From: Alphaproteobacteria bacterium
GTDB lineage: Bacteria > Pseudomonadota > Alphaproteobacteria > Rhodospirillales > Magnetospirillaceae
Length of the DNA stretch: 10,604 bases
Reading direction: 5' to 3'
Assembly (NCBI GenBank): GCA_015232485.1
Contig: JADFZP010000075.1
Coordinates: forward strand, 1-10,604
Positions 1-6,400 of this stretch are shown here, piece after piece. The translations under genes were made by a program, and so were the position numbers. Each line of letters begins with the position of its first letter. The first letter of the stretch is position 1. Below the pieces are notes generated by a model. That model saw only the letters and a program-made list of their open reading frames with translations, was not told the origin of the DNA and ran no database searches.

Positions 1-1
1 C

Positions 2-337
2 GCCGTCGCCCTGGCGGCGGCCAGCGTGGTGCTGCGCCTGTGGCGCGGCGCGGCCCGCTTCGAGATGAAGGCCGCCGCGCTGTGCCTGGGCACCCTGCTG
101 ATCACCCCCTTCGCCTACGCCTACGACCTCGTGCTGCTGGCCCTGCCGACCGCGTGGCTGTGGCGCGACATCCTCGACCGCGGCCGCCGGCCGGGCGACG
201 CCCTGGCGATCGCCGCAGGCGTGCTGCTGCCCTTCGCCACGCCGGCCATCGCCAACGCCTTCCACGTCCAGATCGCGCCCCTGGGGCTCGCCTGGATGCT
301 GTGGAGGGTGTGGCGGCGGGGTCGGTCCTCGATCTGA
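2..337 (+). CDS. C-terminal part of a GT87/DUF2029-like membrane glycosyltransferase (partial, 5' end outside window)
   Basis: The reading frame is open from the left edge and stops with TGA at 335-337, giving the last 111 residues of a longer protein. The visible part is strongly hydrophobic. One segment runs from about residue 26 and includes LITPFAYAYDLVLLALPTAW; further segments cover LAIAAGVLLPFATPAIANAF and APLGLAWMLWRVW. The end is a basic tail (WRRGRSSI). The 'TP-(F/Y)-A-x-x-YDL' signature inside a hydrophobic stretch is typical of the C-terminal membrane domain of DUF2029/GT87 transferases. These use polyprenyl-phosphate sugars and act at the inner membrane on surface glycans or glycolipids. 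The specific substrate cannot be seen. Its stop lies 5 nt from the stop of the convergent gene, with no terminator between them. A piece of a second copy of this gene survives at 1025-1110. The family call rests on the C-terminus only, so another multi-pass glycosyltransferase is possible. Confidence 0.7.
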   Translation, partial: AVALAAASVVLRLWRGAARFEMKAAALCLGTLLITPFAYAYDLVLLALPTAWLWRDILDRGRRPGDALAIAAGVLLPFATPAIANAFHVQIAPLGLAWMLWRVWRRGRSSI

Positions 338-342
338 TCGGC

Positions 343-834
343 TCAGCGCCCGTTGGCCCCCTCGCCGCGCAGGCCGAGGGACGCGGGCGTGTAGGCCGGA
401 TGAACGTGGCGCCTTTCCCAGGGAAAGCGGACCTCGCCGCTCGGCTTGGGCGCCAACTGGGCCGCCAACAGCGCGCCCGCCCCGGATTTGTCCCAGGCCA
501 CCTTGACGTCGTCGGACCAACGTTCCATCAGCGGGTTCAAGGCCATGCCGATCTCGCAATAGGACAGGAAGACCACGCCGACCAAAGTGACCGCGATGAC
601 GCCGGTGCTGGCCGGAATCAGGCTTCCGCCCGCGATCAGATTGACGATTTCGACATTGCCGAAATAAAGGGAAGCCAAGGTTCCCGAGCCGCCCACCGCG
701 AGACAGGCGGCGCTTTGCCGCTCCTCGACCGTCATGGGCGCGGCGCCCACCTCGGCCGAGGCCGGACGGGCGGCCACACAGGCGAAACCGAGCAGACAGC
801 ATGCGATCGAGCGACGGATGGGGAAAGAGGACAT
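343..834 (-). CDS. Hypothetical secreted or membrane protein (163 aa) with signal peptide
   Basis: I do not recognise this protein. The chosen ATG (832-834 on the complement) gives a classical Sec signal peptide: basic MSSFPIRR, a hydrophobic core (SIACCLLGFACVA), then ARPASA followed by EVGAAP, with likely cleavage after Ala27. A GGAG lies 10 nt upstream (845-848). The frame stays open up to 936, but the upstream residues are charged and unlike a signal peptide, and the extension runs into the duplicated-gene scar. The mature protein has a Gly/Ala-rich hydrophobic stretch at about residues 50-95 that could form one or two membrane helices. Two cysteines flank it (C44, C93). A polar tail follows (ERWSDDVKVAWDK ... 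FPWERRHVHPAY). It probably resides in the periplasm or a membrane. A weak promoter candidate (TTGCGT, 17 nt, CAAGAT on the minus strand) lies near 875-905. The gene converges on the glycosyltransferase. GC content and codon use resemble the surroundings, so it is probably a real gene. Confidence 0.65.
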   Translation of the reverse strand: MSSFPIRRSIACCLLGFACVAARPASAEVGAAPMTVEERQSAACLAVGGSGTLASLYFGNVEIVNLIAGGSLIPASTGVIAVTLVGVVFLSYCEIGMALNPLMERWSDDVKVAWDKSGAGALLAAQLAPKPSGEVRFPWERRHVHPAYTPASLGLRGEGANGR

Positions 835-913
835 CGATAACCGACTCCAAAGCGGAAGAGGACACCAATCCTCGATCTTGCTCCGCTCGAATCGGCGACG
901 CAACAACGCCTTG

Positions 914-1027
914 TCACACCCCGTCCCCGATACCACTCCACGAACTTCGGAATGCCCTCGTCGATGCCGGTGCGCGGCGCGAATCCCATGTCGCGCTGGA
1001 TGTCGGCGATGTCGGCGTAGGTTTCCT
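914..1027 (-). pseudogene. Remnant of a second epimerase gene (3' tail only)
   Basis: Positions 925-1027 match 2315-2417, the last third-of-a-hundred codons of the intact epimerase gene, at 97 of 103 positions in the same orientation. Mismatches are at 936, 975, 978, 980, 981 and 984. The complement still reads ...PRTGIDEGIPKFVEWYRG, as in the live protein. Just before the stop, the copy lacks 5 nt present at 2310-2314, so the original TGA is out of frame and the frame reads on. Weaker similarity continues leftward to about 914 (cacaccccgt against cagaccccgt at 2301-2310). At the other end, homology stops abruptly at 1027 where glycosyltransferase-like sequence begins. No start codon region or Rossmann domain remains, so the fragment cannot be functional. 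Confidence 0.85.
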
Positions 1028-1110
1028 CGGGCTGCTGGCCCTGCCGACCGCGTGGCTATGGCGCGACATCTCGATCGCGGTCGCCCGCCCTGACGATCGC
1101 CGCGGGCGGG
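1025..1110 (+). pseudogene. Remnant of a second GT87-like glycosyltransferase gene (internal fragment)
   Basis: Positions 1025-1070 match 127-172 of the glycosyltransferase gene at 44 of 46 positions (differences at 1030 and 1058), still encoding LLALPTAWLWRDI. After 1070 the copy follows 174-219 more loosely. There is a 1-nt deletion (the C at 173), then a further deletion of about ten bases, before it rejoins at the shared GCGATCGCCGC-like stretch (about 1094-1108 against 207-219). The frame is therefore broken, and both ends of the gene are missing. The left end abuts the epimerase remnant with a shared CCT (1025-1027), as expected of a deletion joined at short homology. Confidence 0.8.
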
Positions 1111-1142
1111 CGATGGTCAGCCAGCGGCGCGCTCTTGTCACC

Positions 1143-1181
1143 GAAATGCGACTGACACACAAACGCATTTCAGGCTATCAT
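1143..1181 (+). promoter_or_regulatory. Candidate bfd promoter overlapped by an 8-bp inverted repeat
   Basis: A sigma70-like promoter can be drawn: CTGACA (1152-1157), an 18-nt spacer and TATCAT (1176-1181), each hexamer 5 of 6 to consensus. The start of transcription would fall near 1188, about 24 nt before the bfd ATG. A perfect inverted repeat, GAAATGCG (1143-1150) and CGCATTTC (1164-1171) with a 13-nt gap, straddles the -35 box and enters the spacer. That geometry suits a repressor operator, and iron-responsive control would make sense for a Bfd-like gene. The repeat does not match the Fur, Irr or RirA consensus boxes I know, so the regulator is unknown. Confidence 0.4.
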
Positions 1182-1211
1182 CACCGAGAGTTCGGAAGGG
1201 AACCGCGCATC

Positions 1212-1409
1212 ATGGATGTATGCCTCTGCCATGGCCTCAACTCCCGCGACGTGAAGGACGCCGTCGCCCAAGGCGCCCGCGATGTGGGCGAGGTGTTCGG
1301 CCATTTCCTGGTCAAGCCGCGCTGCGGCCGCTGCGTCGGGACCATGTGCGACATGGTCGCGGCCGAGTGCGATCTGGACGACGCGCCGATGATGGTGGCG
1401 GCGGAGTGA
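1212..1409 (+). CDS. bfd: Bacterioferritin-associated ferredoxin-like [2Fe-2S] protein
   Basis: This small 65-residue cytoplasmic protein has the four-cysteine pattern of the Bfd/BFD-like [2Fe-2S] domain: C4-x-C6 at the N-terminus (MDVCLCHG) and C38-x2-C41 (KPRCGRCVGTMC). The helical segments between them read LNSRDVKDAVAQGARDVGEVFGHF. Length is within the family range of about 60-80. In characterised systems Bfd passes electrons to bacterioferritin to release stored iron. That role is established for the family but inferred here, since no bacterioferritin gene is in the window. Fused Bfd-like domains also occur in NirB and other reductases, but this one stands alone. The ATG at 1212 is preceded by a purine-rich GGAAGGGA (about 1194-1201). 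The same frame is open far upstream, but that extension runs through the gene-remnant region and lacks family residues. An extra cysteine, C46, is present. It is probably transcribed alone from the promoter at 1152-1181. Confidence 0.85.
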   Translation: MDVCLCHGLNSRDVKDAVAQGARDVGEVFGHFLVKPRCGRCVGTMCDMVAAECDLDDAPMMVAAE

Positions 1410-1446
1410 ACGTGCTACGATCGAATAGTAAGGTGGAGTTTGGCCG

Positions 1447-2007
1447 ATGTTCGATCGCGAAAAATTCAAGGAACTGACGCTATATATCTGTTGGCGCGCG
1501 GGCGGCAGCTTTCCGAAACTTGGCGCGCAACGGCTGGGCGCCACCAAACTCAATAAGATTTTGTGGTATTCTGATGTCCTGAGCTATTCTGAACTGGGCA
1601 AGCCGGTCACGGACGCCGTCTACGTCAAAAGGCAATTCGGTCCCGTGCCGAAGGAAATCATGCCGATCCGCAAGGAACTCGAAGCCGAAGGCGCCTTGGT
1701 CTCCAGGCAGGAGGACTTCTTCGGCAAGCAGCAGACCCAGTTCTTCGCTTTGCGCAAACCAAAATTGGTTCGGTTCACGGCCGACGAAATCAGCCTGATC
1801 GACAGCATCATCGAATGGGTGTGCGACGAGCACTCGGCCGCCTCGATCAGCGCCACCAGCCATGACCGCATCTGGGATGCCGCCGAGATCGGCGAGGAAC
1901 TCCCCCTGTTCACCATATTCGCCTCGCAGGCCGGCGAGGTGACCGAAGACGACATGGCTTGGGCCACCGATCTCGCCGAGCGGGAAGGGCTCGGGGGGGC
2001 GAATTGA
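1447..2007 (+). CDS. Panacea/SocA-type (DUF4065) antitoxin-like protein
   Basis: The 186-residue product has the hallmarks of the DUF4065/Panacea domain, named after the SocA proteolytic adaptor-antitoxin of Caulobacter and later found in many toxin-antitoxin pairs. It opens MFDREKFKELTLYIC. The core motif KLNKILWYSD lies at residues 34-43, followed by YVKRQFGPVP at 59-68, and a C-terminal part with ATSHDRIWDAAEIGEELP at about 136-153. Known Panacea proteins neutralise unrelated toxins by direct binding. In the SocAB case the adaptor delivers the toxin SocB to ClpXP. The start is supported by GGTGGAG (1432-1438) 8 nt before the ATG. Its stop overlaps the start of the next gene by one nucleotide, so the two are translationally coupled. 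The first 400 nt are less GC-rich than the neighbours (for example TATATATC near 1480 and TAAGATTTTGTGGTATTC near 1553-1570), which suggests acquisition by transfer. Confidence 0.85.
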   Translation: MFDREKFKELTLYICWRAGGSFPKLGAQRLGATKLNKILWYSDVLSYSELGKPVTDAVYVKRQFGPVPKEIMPIRKELEAEGALVSRQEDFFGKQQTQFFALRKPKLVRFTADEISLIDSIIEWVCDEHSAASISATSHDRIWDAAEIGEELPLFTIFASQAGEVTEDDMAWATDLAEREGLGGAN

Positions 2008-2273
2008 TGGCGAGGCGCGCCGTCACGGACAACGCACCCAACCTCCAGCAAGAGATCACAAAAGCGTGCCAAGCTCATCCACGCTTCCGGAAGGCCTATG
2101 ATGCCGCCCTATGGTACATTGAGCGCGTGGAAGACCTGAATGCGGTAACCGTCCGAGTCGGAACGACCGCCATGCGGGTCTACAAACAAGCCGCGACGGG
2201 GTCCGCTCCGGCAATCACTCTGGTCCTGCTGATCAACAAGAACGGCGATGTCGAGGTAAGGGGCGCCCGTTGA
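2007..2273 (+). CDS. Small protein coupled to Panacea gene; candidate toxin of unknown class (88 aa)
   Basis: I do not recognise this protein. The ATG at 2007 shares its A with the TGA of the Panacea gene (TGATG), the usual arrangement of toxin-antitoxin operons. The frame is open upstream of 2007, but only as overlap with the Panacea gene. The product starts MARRAVTDNAPNLQQ. A predicted helical region follows (residues 13-42, QQEITKACQAHPRFRKAYDA and then ALWYIERVE). The rest looks beta-rich, with strands around AVTVRVGTTAMRVYKQ (46-61) and PAITLVLLINKNGDVEVRGA (68-87). There is no signal peptide or membrane segment. The helices-then-strands order and R/K-rich surface are loosely reminiscent of RelE/ParE-type ribonuclease or gyrase toxins, but no diagnostic residue is visible, so this is only a resemblance. 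The toxin role rests on operon position beside a Panacea gene. It ends 25 nt from the convergent epimerase stop. Confidence 0.7.
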   Translation: MARRAVTDNAPNLQQEITKACQAHPRFRKAYDAALWYIERVEDLNAVTVRVGTTAMRVYKQAATGSAPAITLVLLINKNGDVEVRGAR

Positions 2274-2298
2274 GTCGAGGCGACCACGCCCCACCCAT

Positions 2299-3279
2299 TC
2301 AGACCCCGTAGAACCCCCGATACCATTCCACGAACTTCGGAATGCCCTCGTCGATGCCGGTGCGGGGTGAAAAGCCCATGTCGCGCTGGATGTCGGCGAT
2401 GTCGGCGTAGGTTTCCTTGACGTCGCCGGGCTGCATCGGCTCGAAGCGGATGTTGGCCTTGCGGCCCAGGGTCGACTCGATCAGGGCGATGAAGCGCATC
2501 AGCGGCTCGGCGCGGTGGTTGCCGATGTTGTAGATTCGAGCCGGCGGCGCCTTGCCCTGGTCGGCGGGCGCGCGGTCGAGCACGGCGACCACCCCGTCGA
2601 CGATGTCGTCGATATAGGTGAAGTCGCGCCGCATGTCGCCGTCGTTGAAGACGCGGATCGGCTGGTTCTCCAGGATCGCCTTGACGAACATGAAATAGGC
2701 CATGTCCGGCCTGCCCCACGGCCCGTAGACGGTGAAGAAGCGCAAGGCCGTGGTGGGGATGCGCCACAGGTGGCTGTAGGTGTGGCACATCAACTCGCCG
2801 GCCTTCTTGGTGGCGGCGTAGATCGACACCGGATGGTCGACGCGGTCATCGACCGAGAACGGCAGCTTGGTGTTGGCGCCATAGACCGACGACGACGAGG
2901 CGTGGACGAAGTGCTCGAAGCCGGGCAGCCGGCGCGCGGCCTCCAGCAGCACCAACAGCCCCTCGACATTCGAATGGACATAGGCGTGGGGGTTGATCAG
3001 CGAATAGCGGACTCCAGCCTGGGCCGCCAGATTGACGATCCGACGGATGCCCGGATGCGCCTCGACCAAAGCCGCGACGGCCTCGCGGTCGGCGATGTCG
3101 CCCTCGACGAAGGTGAAGCCGGAATGGGGCCGCAAAATGTCCAGGCGGGCCCGCTTCAAGGCCGGGTCGTAATAGTCGTCGAGGACGTCGATGCCGACCA
3201 CCTCGTCGCCGCGCTCGAGCAGGCGCCGCGCCGTGTGGAACCCGATGAAGCCGGCGGCGCCGGTGACCAAGACCTTCAT
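2299..3279 (-). CDS. NAD-dependent nucleotide-sugar epimerase, probably UDP-glucuronate 4-epimerase
   Basis: This 326-residue extended short-chain dehydrogenase/reductase has the N-terminal NAD-binding motif TGAAGFIG (residues 6-13, G7-G10-G13) and an acidic residue after the second strand (GIDVLDDYYD, 29-38). It also shows NLAAQAGVRYS (83-93), the serine-rich HASSSSVYG (126-134) and the catalytic Y154-x3-K158 (YAATK). A substrate region holds FFTVYGPWGRPDMAYF (181-196) and RRDFTYIDD (217-225). The DVLDDYYDPALKRARLD pattern is typical of the UDP-glucuronate 4-epimerase/LspL-CapI group, which interconverts UDP-GlcA and UDP-GalA for capsule, O-antigen or LPS core. Other UDP-sugar 4-epimerases cannot be excluded. 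The ATG at 3277-3279 (complement) sits 7 nt after GGGAG (3287-3291). The open frame continues upstream, but without homologous residues and into the next gene. The protein acts in the cytosol. It is transcribed divergently from the oxidoreductase. Part of its 3' end is duplicated at 925-1027. Confidence 0.92.
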   Translation of the reverse strand: MKVLVTGAAGFIGFHTARRLLERGDEVVGIDVLDDYYDPALKRARLDILRPHSGFTFVEGDIADREAVAALVEAHPGIRRIVNLAAQAGVRYSLINPHAYVHSNVEGLLVLLEAARRLPGFEHFVHASSSSVYGANTKLPFSVDDRVDHPVSIYAATKKAGELMCHTYSHLWRIPTTALRFFTVYGPWGRPDMAYFMFVKAILENQPIRVFNDGDMRRDFTYIDDIVDGVVAVLDRAPADQGKAPPARIYNIGNHRAEPLMRFIALIESTLGRKANIRFEPMQPGDVKETYADIADIQRDMGFSPRTGIDEGIPKFVEWYRGFYGV

Positions 3280-3297
3280 GAATCCGCTCCCTGGCTG

Positions 3298-3311
3298 ATA
3301 CCCTCGGGTAT
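3298..3311 (-). promoter_or_regulatory. 14-bp palindrome at the probable epimerase promoter
   Basis: ATACCC-TC-GGGTAT is a perfect inverted repeat with 6-bp arms and a 2-nt centre, lying 18 nt upstream of the epimerase start. On the minus strand it forms part of TATACC, which could serve as a -10 box, though no good -35 box is seen 17 nt further up. It could be an operator for a dimeric regulator, or a short hairpin in the leader. The evidence is symmetry and position only. Confidence 0.3.
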
Positions 3312-3436
3312 AGCGCGACACGACGATGATTGCGACCCTGACGGTTGGGCAAGAGCGTTGCGCCAACGCGCCCCACACGGCACGAAGCTTTCTTTTTGGC
3401 GCGCCCACGTTGCCGGATGGAGGTGGCGGGACTACC

Positions 3437-3477
3437 TTTTCCCTCGAAGCGCCCCCTCGGAGGGGCGGGGAGGAAAA
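3437..3477 (+). promoter_or_regulatory. Imperfect 41-nt palindrome covering the oxidoreductase ribosome binding site
   Basis: The outer arms TTTTCCCTC (3437-3445) and GAGGAAAA (3470-3477) pair with one bulged C. The inner arms CCCCT (3453-3457) and AGGGG (3461-3465) pair around CGG. The right outer arm contains part of the Shine-Dalgarno GGGGAGGA (3467-3474) of the gene starting at 3481, so a folded transcript would hide the ribosome binding site. It may be a regulatory leader hairpin or one copy of a dispersed intergenic palindrome. Within this window it occurs once. The rest of the 3280-3480 gap shows no further clear signal. Confidence 0.4.
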
Positions 3478-3480
3478 CGG

Positions 3481-6400
3481 ATGAGCGTCGCCGCCGTCAC
3501 CCTGGATGACAAATACGTCGTCGAATCCGGCCATGTTTTCCTGAACGGCACCCAGGCGCTGGTCCGCCTGCCGCTGCTGCAATGGGCCCGCGACGCCGCC
3601 ATCGGCCTGAACACGGCCGGCTTCGTGTCGGGCTATCGCGGCTCGCCGCTGGGCGGGCTCGACAAGGAGTTGTGGCACGCCAAGCGCTTCCTGGAGTCGC
3701 GCGACATCCGCTTCCAGCCCGGCGTCAACGAGGATCTGGCCGCCACCGCCGTGTGGGGCACCCAGCAGGTCGGGCTGTTTCCGGGGGCGCGCCACGACGG
3801 CGTGTTCGCCTTGTGGTACGGCAAAGGGCCGGGCGTCGATCGCTCGGGCGACGTGTTCAAGCACGCCAACATGGCCGGCACGTCCCGGCATGGCGGCGTG
3901 CTGCTGCTGGCCGGCGACGATCACGGCGCCAAGTCGTCGACCGTGGCGCATCAAAGCGAATACGCCTTCATGGATGCCCAAATTCCGGTGCTCAACCCGG
4001 CCGGATTGCAGGAGCTTATCGATTACGGCCTGATCGGCTGGGCGATGTCGCGCTATTCGGGCTGCTGGGTGGCGATGAAGGCCATATCCGAGACGGTGGA
4101 AAGCTCAGGCACGGTCGACGCCGATCCGTTCCGGCTGACTCTGGTGGCGCCCACCGACTTCGACCTGCCGCCGGGCGGGCCGCACATCCGCTGGCCCGAC
4201 TCGCCGCGCGAGCAGGAATTGCGGCTGATGCGCCACAAGATCTACGCGGCGCTGGCCTTCGCGCGGGCCAACCGGCTGGACCGCACCATCATCGACAGCC
4301 CCGAGCCGCGCTTCGGCATCGTCACCACCGGCAAGTCCTATCTCGACGTGCGCCAGGCGCTCGACGATCTGGGCATCGACGAGGCCCACGCCGCCGAGAT
4401 CGGCCTTAGGCTCTACAAGGTCGGCATGAGCTGGCCGCTGGAGCGCGAGGGCGTGCGCCATTTCGCCGAGGGCCTGGACGAGATCCTGGTGGTCGAGGAA
4501 AAGCGCGCGGTCATCGAAAACCAGCTCAAGGAGCAGCTTTACAACTGGCGCGAGGACGTCCGGCCGCGCGTCGTGGGCAAGTTCGACGAGGAGCGCAACT
4601 GGGTGCTGCCCTCGGCCGGCGAGTTGACCCCGGCCGGCATCGCCCGCGTGATCGCCGCGCGCATCGACCGCTTCTACACCAGCCCGCGCATCAAGGAGCG
4701 CCTGGCCTTCCTGGAGGCCAAGGAGCGCGCCCTGTCCAAGGCGACCGCCGCGCTGACCCGCATCCCCTTCTACTGCGCCGGTTGCCCTCACAACACCTCG
4801 ACGGTGGTGCCCGAGGGCAGCCGCGGGCTGGCCGGCATCGGCTGCCATTACATGGTCACCTGGATGGACCGCGACACCCAGACCTTCACCCACATGGGTG
4901 GCGAGGGCGCCTCGTGGATCGGACAGGCGCCGTTCACCGAAACGCCGCACGTCTTCCAGAACCTGGGCGACGGCACCTATTACCACTCGGGCCTGCTGGC
5001 GATCCGCGCCGCGGTGGCCGCCCGCGTCAACATCACCTACAAGATCCTGTTCAACGACGCCGTGGCGATGACCGGCGGCCAGCCGGTCGACGGGCCGTTG
5101 AGCGTGCCGCTGATCACCCAGCAACTGCGCGGCGAGGGCATCGAGCGCATCGCGGTTGTCTCGGACGAGCCCGACAAATACCCGCTGGGCGCCGGCTTCG
5201 TCGCGGGCGTCACCTTCCATCACCGCGACGACCTGGACGCCGTGCAGCGGGATCTGCGCGAGTGGCCGGGCGTCTCGGTGCTGATCTATGACCAGACCTG
5301 CGCCGCCGAGAAGCGCCGTCGTCGCAAGCGCGGCAAGATGCCCGACCCGCCGAAGCGCGTCTTCATCAACGAGGCGGTGTGCGAAGGCTGCGGCGATTGC
5401 GGCGAAGTCTCGAATTGCGTCGCCATCGCCCCGGTCGAGACCGAGTTCGGCCGCAAGCGGATGATCGACCAATCGGCCTGCAACAAGGACTTCTCGTGCC
5501 TGAAGGGCTTCTGCCCCAGCTTCGTCACGGTGCATGGCGCCGCGCCGCGCAAGCGGTCGGGCGCCAAGGCCGGGTCCGAGACCCTTCCCACCCCCACCTT
5601 GCCCGCCGCCGACCATCCCTGGAGCATCGTGGTGACCGGCATCGGCGGCACCGGGGTGGTGACGATCGGCGCCTTGCTGGGCATGGCCGCCCATCTCGAG
5701 GGCAAGGGTTGTTCGGTGCTCGACATGACCGGGCTGGCCCAGAAGAACGGCGCCGTGCTGACCCATCTGCGGATCGCCCACGATCCGTCGCGAATCCACG
5801 CGGTGCGGATCGCGGCGGGCGGCGCCGATTTGATCCTGGGCTGCGACATGGTGGTGGCGGCCAGCGGCGACGCCCTGGCCAAGGCGCGCGGCGAGGTCAC
5901 CCAGGCCGTCGTCAACACCCATGAATCGATGACCGCCGCCTTCACCCACCAGCCCGACCTGCCCTTCCCCGTCCAGGACATGCGCAAGGCGATCGAGGAC
6001 ACCACCACGCAAGCGCATTTCGTCGACGCCACCGCGCTGGCCACCGAGTTGATGGGCGATTCGATCGCCACCAACATGTTCATGGTGGGCTTCGCTTGGC
6101 AAAAGGGCCTGATCCCGCTGTCCGAGGAGGCCATCCTGAAGGCCATCGAGTTGAACGGCGCGGCCGTCGCCTTCAACGCCCAGGCCTTCGCGTGGGGCCG
6201 CCGCGCCGCCCATGATTTGGCCGCCGTCGAGGCGATCGCCACGCCCCGCCCGCCGACGGCCTTGTCGCGAACGCTCGACGAACTGATCGAACGCCGCGCC
6301 GCTCAATTGGAGGGATGGCAAGACGCGGCCTGGGCCGAACGCTACCGCGCCGACATAGGCCGGGTCCGCGAGGCCGAACGGCGGTTGGGCGGCGAGGATC

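Noticed and set aside
40..840. Plus-strand open frame of 266 codons across the left end
   Set aside because: It is out of frame with the glycosyltransferase in its first part and antisense to the signal-peptide gene in its second. Its composition is Arg/Ala/Pro/Gly-rich with no motif.
801..1211. Upstream extension of the bfd frame
   Set aside because: It crosses both gene remnants and the promoter. The Bfd family begins with the CxC a few residues from the Met, exactly as given by the ATG at 1212.
2255..2298. Possible terminator between the convergent Panacea operon and epimerase
   Set aside because: GGGGCG and a later CGCCCC-like stretch can be paired only with a long loop, and no T-run follows on either strand.
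3280..3981. N-terminal extension of the epimerase frame (234 extra codons)
   Set aside because: The Rossmann motif must lie near the N-terminus, and MKVLVTGAAGFIG with a GGGAG 7 nt upstream fits. The extension overlaps the start of the divergent oxidoreductase gene.
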